Source: an uncultured Acidaminococcus sp.
GTDB taxonomy: Bacteria > Bacillota > Negativicutes > Acidaminococcales > Acidaminococcaceae
Reading direction: 5' to 3'
DNA length: 39,730 nt
Assembly (NCBI GenBank): GCA_900538365.1
Contig: UPXT01000017.1
Location: forward strand, 1-39,730
Below the pieces are notes generated by a model. That model did no database searches. It was not told the DNA's origin and saw only the letters and a list, made by a program, of their open reading frames with translations. Below are positions 1 to 7,439 of this stretch, in pieces; the first letter of the stretch is position 1; every line of letters starts with the position of its first letter. The position numbers were made by a program, and so were the translations under genes.

Positions 1-55
1 GAGCACCTCCTTGCCAAGGAGGGGGTCGCGAGTTCGAATCTCGTTTTCCGCTCCA
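1..55 (+). tRNA. tRNA-Gly(GCC), 3' part only
   Basis: The window begins inside this tRNA. The anticodon stem (6-10 with 18-22) encloses a seven-base loop with GCC at 13-15. The T arm with GTTCGAATC and the 3' acceptor strand ending in an encoded CCA follow. The 5' acceptor strand and D arm lie before the window. It is the first of three closely packed tRNA genes. Confidence 0.93.
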
Positions 56-60
56 GTTAA

Positions 61-134
61 GGCGACATAGCCAAGCGGTAAGGCAGAGGTCTGCAAAACC
101 TTTATCCCCAGTTCGATTCTGGGTGTCGCCTCCA
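61..134 (+). tRNA. tRNA-Cys(GCA)
   Basis: A complete cloverleaf: acceptor GGCGACA pairs with TGTCGCC, the anticodon GCA lies at 93-95 in the loop CTGCAAA, and a standard T arm is followed by discriminator T and an encoded CCA. Only five bases separate it from the tRNA-Gly, so the two are probably cut from one precursor. Confidence 0.95.
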
Positions 135-159
135 ATTTTTTTATTGGATGTTCAAATCT

Positions 160-248
160 GCCGAGGTGGCGGAACTGGCAGACGCAAGGGACTTAAAATC
201 CCTCGGAGAGTGATCTCCGTACCGGTTCGATTCCGGTCCCCGGCACCA
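160..248 (+). tRNA. tRNA-Leu(UAA)
   Basis: A class II tRNA with a long variable arm. The anticodon TAA is at 194-196 in the loop CTTAAAA, flanked by the stem AGGGA/TCCCT. The variable arm contains GGAGA...TCTCC. The 3' CCA is encoded. As aligned, the acceptor stem has one A-C mismatch (A164 against C240), unusual for this tRNA. It is the last tRNA before a terminator. Confidence 0.93.
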
Positions 249-270
249 TTTTTTATACGGAATGTTGAGT

Positions 271-295
271 CATCGCTTGGGCGATGTCTTTTTTT
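271..295 (+). terminator. Rho-independent terminator of the tRNA cluster
   Basis: A six-pair stem CATCGC/GCGATG with a four-base loop is followed at once by a T-rich run (287-295). It lies 22 bases after the tRNA-Leu and ends the tRNA transcript. Confidence 0.85.
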
Positions 296-366
296 ATGCC
301 TAAAATTAGGCCTTCCCACGCTAACATCGGGCACGGTCTTTGCTTGTTTAAGAGGAAAACCGTGCA

Positions 367-395
367 TTTTCAATGTTTCTGAAGAAGCTTACAAT
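367..395 (+). promoter_or_regulatory. Probable sigma-A promoter of the pyridoxamine kinase gene
   Basis: TTTTCA (367-372), a 17-base spacer and TACAAT (390-395). The -10 is good and the -35 is weak. The site is about 30 bases before the gene start and downstream of the tRNA terminator, so the kinase gene is probably transcribed alone. Confidence 0.5.
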
Positions 396-430
396 AAGGG
401 AAACACGAAAAAAAGAAAGGGGTTTTCACC

Positions 431-1294
431 ATGAAAATAAATCGCGTCCTTGCCATTCATGATCTCTGCAGTTTTGGCCGCTGTTCGCTGACGGCTGCCA
501 TTCCAGTCCTGTCGGCCTTGGGAAGCCAGGTCTGTCCCTTCCCTACAGCCCTTTACAGCAATAACCTGACCTATGGCAAGTTCCATAGTAAGGACCTTAC
601 GGATGAAATGACATCGTCCATGGATAAGTGGCAGGAACTGGGCCTGTCCTTTGATGCCCTTTACAGCGGCTTTTTGGCAAGTCCTGCCCAGGTTGATGTT
701 GTAATTGATGCCATTGGGCGTTTTGGCGGTGAGAAAAAGACTGTTGTTGTCGATCCGGCCATGGCTGACGATGGAAAACTCTATCCTGTTTTTGATGATG
801 CCATGGCAGCTTCCATGAAAAAACTTGTTGCCCATGCATCCCTCATCACGCCCAATTACACCGAAGCCTGTCTCCTTACAGATACGCCCTATCAGGCGGC
901 AGCTCCGACGGATAAGGAACTTGAGGGTCTCTGCGATAAGCTCCTTTCCCTAGGGCCCAAAGCAATCGTCATTACAAGTGTTCCTACAGACAGCGGCCAT
1001 ATTGCCATTGCCAGCCAGACGGACAGCCAGCTTTTTCCGGAAAAGTATGAAGTGCCAAGACTTCCCTTTGGAACCTGCGGTACAGGAGATATCTTTACCA
1101 GCACGCTTCTTGCCTACATCCTGCGCGGGAAGGATCTGAACCTTGCCGTCCAGCATGCGGCCGACTTTTTGAGCTTTGTCATTGAAACGACACTGAATGA
1201 AGGCACCGATCCCCATGAGGGCGTGCTTCTGGAAGGCTGCCTGTGGAAACTTCTTGTACCCCAGACAAAGGACTGCACGAGCTGCAAAGGATAA
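431..1294 (+). CDS. pdxY: Pyridoxamine/pyridoxal kinase (PdxY-like, PfkB superfamily)
   Basis: The 287-residue protein has the length of E. coli PdxY. It resembles the PdxY/PdxK branch of the ribokinase (PfkB) superfamily, which phosphorylates pyridoxal, pyridoxamine or pyridoxine with ATP in the cytoplasm to salvage vitamin B6. Visible marks are the N-terminal IHDLCSFGRCSLTAA segment, LYSGFLAS, VVDPAMADDGKLY, LITPNYTEACLL, and the C-terminal anion-hole/catalytic-base motif FGTCGTGDIFTS, where the Asp of GTGD is the expected base. The start has AAAGGGG eight bases upstream. The gene stands alone between a tRNA terminator and a non-coding spacer. Which B6 vitamer it prefers cannot be read from sequence; the family assignment is secure. 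Confidence 0.88.
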   Translation: MKINRVLAIHDLCSFGRCSLTAAIPVLSALGSQVCPFPTALYSNNLTYGKFHSKDLTDEMTSSMDKWQELGLSFDALYSGFLASPAQVDVVIDAIGRFGGEKKTVVVDPAMADDGKLYPVFDDAMAASMKKLVAHASLITPNYTEACLLTDTPYQAAAPTDKELEGLCDKLLSLGPKAIVITSVPTDSGHIAIASQTDSQLFPEKYEVPRLPFGTCGTGDIFTSTLLAYILRGKDLNLAVQHAADFLSFVIETTLNEGTDPHEGVLLEGCLWKLLVPQTKDCTSCKG

Positions 1295-1321
1295 GCGCAG
1301 AAAACTAGATCGGAGCCTCAA

Positions 1322-1363
1322 GCAAAAAGCCGTGGAGAAGTGAGTGAGCGTTCTCCACGGCTT
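1322..1363 (-). terminator. Strong hairpin; terminator on the minus strand
   Basis: A 13-pair perfect stem (1327-1339 with 1351-1363) closes an 11-base loop. Read on the minus strand it is followed by TTTTTGC, a proper Rho-independent tail. On the plus strand the following bases are ACTTGG, with no U tract. It may still slow plus-strand transcripts leaving the kinase gene, but its polarity points to a minus-strand gene to its right. Confidence 0.7.
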
Positions 1364-1383
1364 ACTTGGTCTGGGGCTGCGCG

Positions 1384-1593
1384 TCACGTTTTTTCTTCTG
1401 GTTTCAAGCCTTTTCCTTTAGCTTTCTTTTTGACAGAAACGCACGTTGAAGCCATGTTGGCCTCATAGCGCCAATCCATCCCCTTGTTTGGACAGCGCCC
1501 TTTTCCCCCTCATCTTCGTCTGATAGCGTATCAGGCGGATGGTAAAAAATAGGGGCATTGTTTTTGTGTAACGGGGAATGCCGCGATAATCAT
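1384..1593 (-). pseudogene. Candidate broken small gene (about 69 codons, two frame breaks)
   Basis: Reading leftward from an ATG at 1591-1593, frame 1 gives MIIAAFPVTQKQCPYF before a stop. A second frame reads YHPPDTLSDEDEGEKG, and a third reads RCPNKGMDWRYEANMASTC and runs to a TGA at 1384-1386. The pieces join into one Cys- and charge-rich protein if one T is removed from a T6 run near 1545 and one G is added near 1500. A minus-strand terminator follows 21 bases after the stop. The last piece alone could be a 31-residue ORF (ATG at 1477-1479), but it has no properly spaced ribosome binding site. I do not recognise the family. The join is my inference; sequencing error, decay and chance are all possible. 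Confidence 0.3.
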
Positions 1594-1708
1594 TCCAGGA
1601 TGAGACGCACGATAGCATTTTTGGGAGGGCTTCAGCATGAAATTGCGGTACGTTCCATGCTGCGATGCGTCATGCTTTTATGACCTTTTCATCCATCTAA
1701 AAAAAGCA

Positions 1709-1778
1709 AGGAGGGGACCACGTGCTGAGACTTGGTGCGAGCCCTGCACCGAGTAAAAACAGGTGGAACAGCCCTCCT
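1709..1778. other. Structured 70-base element of unknown function
   Basis: Nested complementary segments: AGGAGGG (1709-1715) with CCCTCCT (1772-1778), CCAC (1718-1721) with GTGG (1763-1766), and an apical eight-pair stem CTTGGTGC (1731-1738) with GCACCGAG (1746-1753). Purine-rich internal loops separate the helices. On the minus strand the element is followed by CTTGC and T7, so it could be a terminator or the 3' end of a small RNA. On the plus strand it stops seven bases before the greA promoter. No known riboswitch class fits. Confidence 0.45.
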
Positions 1779-1784
1779 CATTTA

Positions 1785-1813
1785 TTGACATCTCTCCGGA
1801 ACTAATCTATAAT
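1785..1813 (+). promoter_or_regulatory. Consensus sigma-A promoter of greA-lysS
   Basis: TTGACA (1785-1790), a 17-base spacer and TATAAT (1808-1813), a perfect match to the housekeeping consensus. The expected transcript start is near 1820, giving a leader of about 85 bases before greA. No terminator is visible in that leader. Confidence 0.9.
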
Positions 1814-1904
1814 TTACAAGATACGGTAGTTTTACCGAAACTGTCCCCACAGCGGCAAAATGGGCCGATTTCGTGGGATCAAAGCCGAAAAGGAGTCGTG
1901 AACG

Positions 1905-2426
1905 ATGGCTGAACAGGAAACAATTTTAACTGAAGAAGGTCTCAAAAAGTTAGAAGACGAATTGGACTATCTTCGTTCTGAAAAAAGACAGCAAGTGGCA
2001 GAACGGCTGAAGGTCGCCATTTCCTATGGCGATATCAGCGAAAACTCCGAATATGATGACGCTAAGAATGAACAGGCCTTTGTCGAAGGCCGTATCCTCA
2101 CCTTGGAAAAGATGATCCGCAATGCAAAGGTCATCAAGGATTCCGAAATCAATAAAAAGGTGGTTTCCCTCGGTTCCCGGGTCACCATCAAAGATATGGA
2201 AACGGAAGAAGAAGAGGAATACACGGTTGTGGGTACGACGGAAGCTGACCCCATGGCCGATCCTCCCCGCATTTCCAATGAATCCCCTGTTGGCAAGGCC
2301 ATCTTGGGCCAAAAAGTGGGTTCCGTATGTAAGGTTCCGACACCGGCTGGTGAGCTGAGCTATAAGATTATCAGTATTGCCAAACCCAGTGCAGGGAAGA
2401 AGAAAAAAGCTGCTGCCAAGGAGTGA
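1905..2426 (+). CDS. greA: Transcription elongation factor GreA
   Basis: GreA binds the secondary channel of RNA polymerase and stimulates cleavage of the nascent RNA in backtracked complexes. The 173-residue protein has the N-terminal coiled-coil hairpin (roughly residues 5-80), with the acidic tip in YGDISENSEYDDAKNEQ that supplies catalytic acidic residues, and then a C-terminal FKBP-like domain containing GSRVTIKD and ESPVGKAILG. It is about 15 residues longer than usual because of a lysine/alanine-rich tail after the last conserved strand. AAGGAG lies nine bases before the ATG. It is the first gene of an operon with lysS, five bases downstream; lysS uses a Shine-Dalgarno inside the greA end. 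Confidence 0.96.
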   Translation: MAEQETILTEEGLKKLEDELDYLRSEKRQQVAERLKVAISYGDISENSEYDDAKNEQAFVEGRILTLEKMIRNAKVIKDSEINKKVVSLGSRVTIKDMETEEEEEYTVVGTTEADPMADPPRISNESPVGKAILGQKVGSVCKVPTPAGELSYKIISIAKPSAGKKKKAAAKE

Positions 2427-2431
2427 AATGA

Positions 2432-4405
2432 ATGTCGGAAGAATTGAAGAACCAACCCGCCGTGGATACGGGTGCTGCTGAAGAAGTCAGTGAACAAGTC
2501 GCTGTCCGTATGGACAAGATGCATAAGTTGGAAGAAAAGGGCATCCTGCCTTTTGGTCATGCCTATAAGGTAACCCATCATAATAAGGAAGTCCATGACA
2601 AGGTCAAGGAACTGGAAGAAAAAGGCACTGAAGTCCGTGTTGCCGGTCGGTTGACAGCCATCCGCGGCCACGGTAAGACCGCTTTCATGGACCTTCTCGA
2701 TAAGTCCGGTAAGATCCAGCTCTATGTCCGCAAGGATGAGCTGGGAGAAGACAATTACAGTACGGTCAAGCTCCTTGATATCGGAGATATTGTTGGCGTA
2801 GAAGGTGAAGTCTTCACGACCCATATGGGTGAACCGTCCATCCGCGTGAAAAAACTCGAATTCCTTTCCAAGGCCTTGAAACCGCTGCCGGAAAAATGGC
2901 ACGGCCTCAAGGACAAAGAAATCCGTTATCGTCAGCGCTATGTGGACCTCATTGTAAACCCCGAAGTCCGCGACACGTTTGTCAAACGTACGGAAATCAT
3001 TAAAAGCATCCGCCATATTTTTGATAACGAAGGGTATCTTGAAGTGGAAACGCCGGTCCTCAACACCATTTCCGGTGGGGCTACGGCCCGTCCTTTTGTG
3101 ACCCATCATAATGCCCTTGATATCGATCTGTACCTGCGCATTGCAACAGAACTGAATCTGAAGCGCCTCATTGTAGGCGGTCTGGAACGGGTCTATGAAA
3201 TTGGCCGCATTTTCCGCAATGAAGGGATGGATATCAAGCATAACCCGGAATTTACGTCCATTGAGCTTTATGAAGCTTATGGTGACTACCAAACCATGAT
3301 GGACATTACGGAAAAACTCGTGTCGGAAACGGCGCAGCGCGTCCTGGGAACCATGAAGATCACCTATCAAGGTAAGGAAATCGATTTGACGCCGCCTTGG
3401 CCTCGTATGACCATGGTTGAAGCTGTTAAGAAATTTAGCGGCTATGACTTTACAGGCGTCCGTGATGTTGATGTGGCCCGTAAGATGGCTGCTGAGGCCA
3501 ACGTCGAAATCCAGCCAACCTTCGGCCCTGGCAAGATCCTGGAAGCTTTCTTTGATGAATTCGTTGAAAAGAACCTTATCCAGCCGACCTTTATCATGGG
3601 TCATCCTAAAGAAATCTCTCCGCTTGCTAAGAGCAGCCTCGCCGATCCGGAAGTTACGGACCGTTTTGAAGGCTTCATCAACGGGGCTGAGATCTGCAAT
3701 GGCTTTACGGAACTCAACGATCCGATTGATCAGAAAGAACGTTTTGAAAAACAGGTGGAAGAACGCAATAACGGTGATGATGAAGCTGGTATGATGGACG
3801 AAGACTTCATCAATGCCCTCATGCATGGCCTGCCTCCGACGGGCGGTCTGGGTATCGGGATTGACCGTCTTGTCATGCTGCTTACCGATTCAGCTTCCAT
3901 CCGTGATGTCCTGCTGTTTCCGACCATGAAGCCCTTGGGACTTGAAAAGAAAGACGAATCCGTGGCAGCTGCTCCAGCCGCGCCCGCTGAAACGGTGGAT
4001 GCTCCGCAGACCGTGGCGCTGGAAAAAATTGATTTTTCCAATGTGACCATTGAACCGCTCTTCAAGGATTTCGTTGATTTTGATCAGTTTGCTGGCTGCG
4101 ACTTCCGGGTAGTGAAAGTCAAGGACTGTTTTGAAGTTCCTAAGAGCAAGAAACTTCTCCAGTTCACCCTCGATGACGGAACGGGTACGGACCGGACCAT
4201 CCTGTCGGGCATCAAGGCATACTATCAGGCTGAGGATCTTATCGGCAGGACCCTCGTTGCCATTGTCAACTTGCCGCCGCGCAAGATGATGGGCATCGAA
4301 TCCTGTGGGATGCTGTTAAGCGCCGAACATAATGAAGGAGAAGAACGCAAACTGAACCTTCTCATGCTTGATCCCCATATTCCGGCTGGGGCCAAGCTCT
4401 GCTAA
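2432..4405 (+). CDS. lysS: Lysyl-tRNA synthetase (class II) with C-terminal tRNA-binding domain
   Basis: LysRS charges tRNA-Lys. Residues of about 60-165 form the OB-fold anticodon-binding domain. The class II core follows, with motif 2 at FRNEGMDIKHNPEFTSIE and motif 3 at GLGIGIDRLVMLLTD. A typical bacterial LysRS ends near residue 500. This one continues through an Ala/Pro-rich linker (about 510-540) into a domain of about 110 residues (FDQFAGCDFRVVKV ... PPRKMMGIESCGMLLSA) that matches the Trbp111/EMAPII-type OB fold usually found at the end of MetRS or as a free protein. It is in frame with no break. The extra domain probably raises general tRNA affinity. The gene is translationally linked to greA and ends at a clear terminator. 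No T-box precedes it. Confidence 0.96.
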   Translation: MSEELKNQPAVDTGAAEEVSEQVAVRMDKMHKLEEKGILPFGHAYKVTHHNKEVHDKVKELEEKGTEVRVAGRLTAIRGHGKTAFMDLLDKSGKIQLYVRKDELGEDNYSTVKLLDIGDIVGVEGEVFTTHMGEPSIRVKKLEFLSKALKPLPEKWHGLKDKEIRYRQRYVDLIVNPEVRDTFVKRTEIIKSIRHIFDNEGYLEVETPVLNTISGGATARPFVTHHNALDIDLYLRIATELNLKRLIVGGLERVYEIGRIFRNEGMDIKHNPEFTSIELYEAYGDYQTMMDITEKLVSETAQRVLGTMKITYQGKEIDLTPPWPRMTMVEAVKKFSGYDFTGVRDVDVARKMAAEANVEIQPTFGPGKILEAFFDEFVEKNLIQPTFIMGHPKEISPLAKSSLADPEVTDRFEGFINGAEICNGFTELNDPIDQKERFEKQVEERNNGDDEAGMMDEDFINALMHGLPPTGGLGIGIDRLVMLLTDSASIRDVLLFPTMKPLGLEKKDESVAAAPAAPAETVDAPQTVALEKIDFSNVTIEPLFKDFVDFDQFAGCDFRVVKVKDCFEVPKSKKLLQFTLDDGTGTDRTILSGIKAYYQAEDLIGRTLVAIVNLPPRKMMGIESCGMLLSAEHNEGEERKLNLLMLDPHIPAGAKLC

Positions 4406-4415
4406 TGTTATCCTG

Positions 4416-4458
4416 AGACTTCGCAAGGAAAGGATCTTTTCCCTGCGGGGTCTTTTTT
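4416..4458 (+). terminator. Terminator of greA-lysS
   Basis: A long stem AGACTTCGCA...TGCGGGGTCT, with some G-T pairs, ends in TTTTTT. It sits immediately after lysS and is followed by a convergent terminator for the minus-strand gltS. Confidence 0.85.
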
Positions 4459-4465
4459 ATGCCGC

Positions 4466-4500
4466 AAAAAGGCCCTTTCCTACGAAGGAGAAGGGCCTTT
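4466..4500 (-). terminator. Terminator of gltS
   Basis: AAAGGCCCTT (4468-4477) pairs with AAGGGCCTTT (4491-4500). On the minus strand the hairpin is followed by a T run. It lies ten bases beyond the gltS stop codon. Confidence 0.85.
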
Positions 4501-4509
4501 GACCATGCT

Positions 4510-5751
4510 CTATTTCAGGGCATGGACGAAATATTTGATGAAGGCAATCGTCTGGGGCTGATAGATGATATCGACGAGAAAGGCGCCCACAATCGGCACG
4601 ATCATGAAGGCCTTGCGGCTCATGCCATACTTTTCCTTGACTGCCGTCATATTGACGATGGCTGATGGAGTGGCACCAAGGCCATGCCCGCATAGGCCGG
4701 CACACATGACGGCCGCATCGTAGTTGCTCCCGAGGATCCGGAAGACAATGAAATAGCTTACAAGGACCATAAAAAGAACCTGGGCCGCAACGACGAGGAT
4801 GACGCCGCCTAAAAGTCCCGAAAGTTCCCAAAGACGGAGAGTCATGAGGGCAATGGCAAGATATAGGTTCAGCATGACGTCGCCAATGGAATCCACCAGG
4901 GAGAAGCTGAACTGATAGAAATGAGCCGATTCATTGATGTTGCGCAGGATGACTGCTACGAACATGGCTCCGACATAGGTGGGGAAGCTCATGCCGATAA
5001 GGGCCCCAATACGCCCGGAAATGACGGTTCCAATGGCCATGCAGACGAGGATTGCCGTTACGTTCTTGATGATGGTGAGGCCGTCCAGTTTCTCGCCTGT
5101 GGCGGCGTTGACGTTTTCAACGCCTGTATCCTTGAAATCCTCTGACGTATCCGGTGTCAGATGGTGGCGCTCAATGAGAACGCGGGCCAGGGGACCGCCT
5201 ACAAGGACGGCGGAAATGAGCCCAAAAGTCGCCGCGGCCATTCCCACTTCAAGACCTGCTGGATAGCCCATGGACACGAAGGTCTTCCCATAGGCACCGG
5301 CCGCGCCGTGACCGCCGATCATGGAAATGGCTGAGGCCAGGAGTGCATAGGGAGCTTCCAGTCCCGTGGCCACGCTGATACCAATCCCGATGGTATTTTG
5401 GCAGATGGAAATGACACCTGCTGTGAGCCAGTAGATGATAAGCAGGGTCCCGCCTTTTTTAAGGAGCGAGAGGCTTGCCCCTAGGCCTACCGTTGTAAAG
5501 AAGGCCAGCATAAAGGGATTTTGATAGTAGGTGTCAAACTTGAAGGCATAGGCTCCCGTCTGATGTCCGATGAAGGTGATGAACATAAAGAGGAAACCGC
5601 CGACAACCGGAGCCGGAATACAGTAGCGCCTGAGGGCCGCGCTCTTGCCTTTGATCCAGTACCCGATGAGGAGCATGATGGCCGCAAGGGCTGTTGTGCA
5701 GACCGCATCGGCTTTGATGAGCAGAGAACCTGATGAAAAGTCCAGAACCAT
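4510..5751 (-). CDS. gltS: Sodium/glutamate symporter GltS
   Basis: A 413-residue inner-membrane protein of the ESS (glutamate:Na+ symporter) family that imports glutamate with sodium. E. coli GltS has 401 residues. The sequence is almost wholly hydrophobic helices. It contains the family's two inverted-repeat halves with glycine-rich re-entrant segments: ASAISMIGGHGAAGAYG near the middle and MCAGLCGHGLGATPSAIVNM near the C terminus. The ATG at 5749-5751 is preferred because AAAGGAAG precedes it; the longer frame starts upstream of the probable promoter. The neighbour on the same strand is a second carboxylate/amino acid symporter with its own promoter and terminator. Glutamate import fits the amino-acid-fermenting character of the window. 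Confidence 0.94.
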   Translation of the reverse strand: MVLDFSSGSLLIKADAVCTTALAAIMLLIGYWIKGKSAALRRYCIPAPVVGGFLFMFITFIGHQTGAYAFKFDTYYQNPFMLAFFTTVGLGASLSLLKKGGTLLIIYWLTAGVISICQNTIGIGISVATGLEAPYALLASAISMIGGHGAAGAYGKTFVSMGYPAGLEVGMAAATFGLISAVLVGGPLARVLIERHHLTPDTSEDFKDTGVENVNAATGEKLDGLTIIKNVTAILVCMAIGTVISGRIGALIGMSFPTYVGAMFVAVILRNINESAHFYQFSFSLVDSIGDVMLNLYLAIALMTLRLWELSGLLGGVILVVAAQVLFMVLVSYFIVFRILGSNYDAAVMCAGLCGHGLGATPSAIVNMTAVKEKYGMSRKAFMIVPIVGAFLVDIIYQPQTIAFIKYFVHALK

Positions 5752-5787
5752 ATGAATCGCTTCCTTTCTGAAGTGCAATATCCCTAC

Positions 5788-5802
5788 CATCCCATTGTAG
5801 CG
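5788..5802 (-). promoter_or_regulatory. Probable gltS promoter core (-10 with shared 15-base motif)
   Basis: On the minus strand CGCTACAATGGGATG holds a TACAAT -10 box (5794-5799) about 43 bases before the gltS ATG. No strong -35 is visible 17 bases upstream. The identical 15-mer is found at 25534-25548 before another minus-strand gene. The rest of the spacer up to 6025 is A/T-rich with short imperfect repeats. A TATACT lies further upstream; I see no gene there. Confidence 0.5.
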
Positions 5803-6025
5803 AAAAATAGGGCAGACTGGCATGCAAAAAGCTCAGCTTTCCTATTTGAACAATAAAAAAGATTGATAGGAAAGGCAAAGCTTCAGCAAAGCCTGAATGA
5901 GGGAAAACCGGATGTTTCAAAGTATACAGCATGTTCCGTCAGGAAAGCGCCCAATATCACAAGGGACCTCCTGAGCGTAAAAAAGCTTTTGACGATATGC
6001 TGACCCTAGGCACGATTTCCTGCCC

Positions 6026-6068
6026 AAATAATAAGGCCCCCAACGCTTTTAAAAAGCATTGGGGGGCC
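6026..6068 (-). terminator. Terminator of the DAACS symporter gene
   Basis: GGCCCCCAACGCTTTT (6035-6050) pairs with AAAAAGCATTGGGGGGCC. On the minus strand it runs into TTATTATTT. It begins about 40 bases past the stop codon. Confidence 0.8.
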
Positions 6069-6107
6069 CATCCTATCAGGGAAGGAAAGCAACGTTTTTG
6101 GGGTTCT

Positions 6108-7409
6108 TTAGACTTCTGTTTCCACCGTGAAAGGAATTTCATCTTTCAGGTCATTTTGGGTCATGCTGCAGACGCAGGAGTCGGACCAGACGTTTTCACA
6201 GGTTTCAATCATATCGATGATGGTGTAGATAGGGAGAATGATTCCCATGATGCCAATGGGGGCGCCAATGCCGCTCATGAGCGACAGGGTGAGAAAGTAG
6301 CAGCCCATGGGCACACCGGCGTTTCCGATGGCGGCAAAGACAGAAATGAAGAGCCAGACAATCATGGTTCCAAGGGATAGTTCCATTCCGCCATTTTGCA
6401 TGAGGAAAATGGATGTAACAAGAATGAAGGCAGCGCAGCCATTCATGTTGATGGTTGTGCAGATGGGGAGTACGAAACGGCTGATGGAGGGATTGATGCG
6501 CATGTTTTCTTCCGCAGAAGCCATGGTGACGGGAAGCGTTGCAGCGGAACTCTTTGTAAAGAGGGCAACGGCAAGGGCCGGGGACATCGCTTTCATGACG
6601 CGGACCGGGTTGAGGCCGCGGATGAGGAGAAAGAGCGGCAGAACGATGAAGAACTGGATGAGGTTCCCTGCCATGATGACGAGGGTATAGCGACCCAGGG
6701 CACCGACGATGACGCCGGCTTCAAGCTGGGAAGACAGTTGGGCCGCAAAGGCGAGGATGCCGATGGGAAGGACCTTCAGTAGGGCACGGATGAGGGCAAA
6801 GAGAACTTCCTGGGCCCCATTGATGCCGCGCAGAAGGGTTTTCGTGTTTTCCGTTTCCGGCATAAAGGCAAAGGCAAGACCAACAGCGGTGGCAATGAGC
6901 AGGATGGAAAGGACGTTTCCCGTCAGGAAGGGGGTCAGGATGTTGTTGGGGATGACGGAAAGCATATGATCATAGTAGCTCATCTTGCCAATGTTCTGGG
7001 GGACATTCGTCACGCCGGCGCCGATGGCTTCCGTCGGCAGGTTGCCCGGCTGGATCCAGAGATACAGGAGCAGGCCGATCCCGGCGGCACAGATGGTCGT
7101 GAGCAGGGTATAGGTGATGGTGTGCTTGAAGATCTTCTTTGTTTCCTCCTTGGATCCCATCATGGAAAGGGTCGTAATGACCGCCAAGGCAATGGTCGGT
7201 ACAGCAATGAACTGAAAGAGGCGGGTGAAGACGGTAGCGATGAAGTTGAAGAGTTGGTTAAGGAAGGGAACGTTCATCCAGCCGAGAACGGCACCAATGA
7301 TGAGGGCTCCTATCCAAAGTGCGAGCTGACGCCCTTGGGCAAGGGGATTGTTGTGGGCCATGACATTTTTGGCTGTGTCTTTGACATGGGTTTGGTTTTC
7401 TTGGGTCAT
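6108..7409 (-). CDS. Dicarboxylate/amino acid:cation symporter (DAACS family)
   Basis: A 433-residue inner-membrane carrier of the GltP/DctA/SstT superfamily. It moves acidic or neutral amino acids, or C4-dicarboxylates, with Na+ or H+. Family marks are the serine-rich re-entrant loop at residues 287-295 (SSAATLPVT) and the transmembrane-7 unwound motif at 321-325. That motif reads NMNGC rather than NMDGT, so the Asp that helps bind cation is Asn and the Thr is Cys. The start at 7407-7409 follows AAAGGAAG; the longer frame runs through the leader hairpins and is rejected. The gene has its own promoter, leader and terminator. Substrate cannot be fixed: the altered motif suggests that it is not a standard glutamate or fumarate carrier. 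Confidence 0.9.
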   Translation of the reverse strand: MTQENQTHVKDTAKNVMAHNNPLAQGRQLALWIGALIIGAVLGWMNVPFLNQLFNFIATVFTRLFQFIAVPTIALAVITTLSMMGSKEETKKIFKHTITYTLLTTICAAGIGLLLYLWIQPGNLPTEAIGAGVTNVPQNIGKMSYYDHMLSVIPNNILTPFLTGNVLSILLIATAVGLAFAFMPETENTKTLLRGINGAQEVLFALIRALLKVLPIGILAFAAQLSSQLEAGVIVGALGRYTLVIMAGNLIQFFIVLPLFLLIRGLNPVRVMKAMSPALAVALFTKSSAATLPVTMASAEENMRINPSISRFVLPICTTINMNGCAAFILVTSIFLMQNGGMELSLGTMIVWLFISVFAAIGNAGVPMGCYFLTLSLMSGIGAPIGIMGIILPIYTIIDMIETCENVWSDSCVCSMTQNDLKDEIPFTVETEV

Positions 7410-7439
7410 AATGGACTTCCTTTCTTTTTGAAAAATGAA

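Noticed and set aside
1724..1770. Possible TPP riboswitch or T-box at the structured element before greA
   Set aside because: CTGAGA occurs, but the TPP-specific GAACCTGAT and second-helix motifs are missing. GGTGGAACA resembles a T-box but lacks stem I, a specifier and a terminator, and it lies upstream of the greA promoter.
2360..3826. Minus-strand open frame of 488 codons opposite lysS
   Set aside because: lysS is certain on the plus strand; the antisense frame has no ribosome binding site, promoter or recognisable motif.
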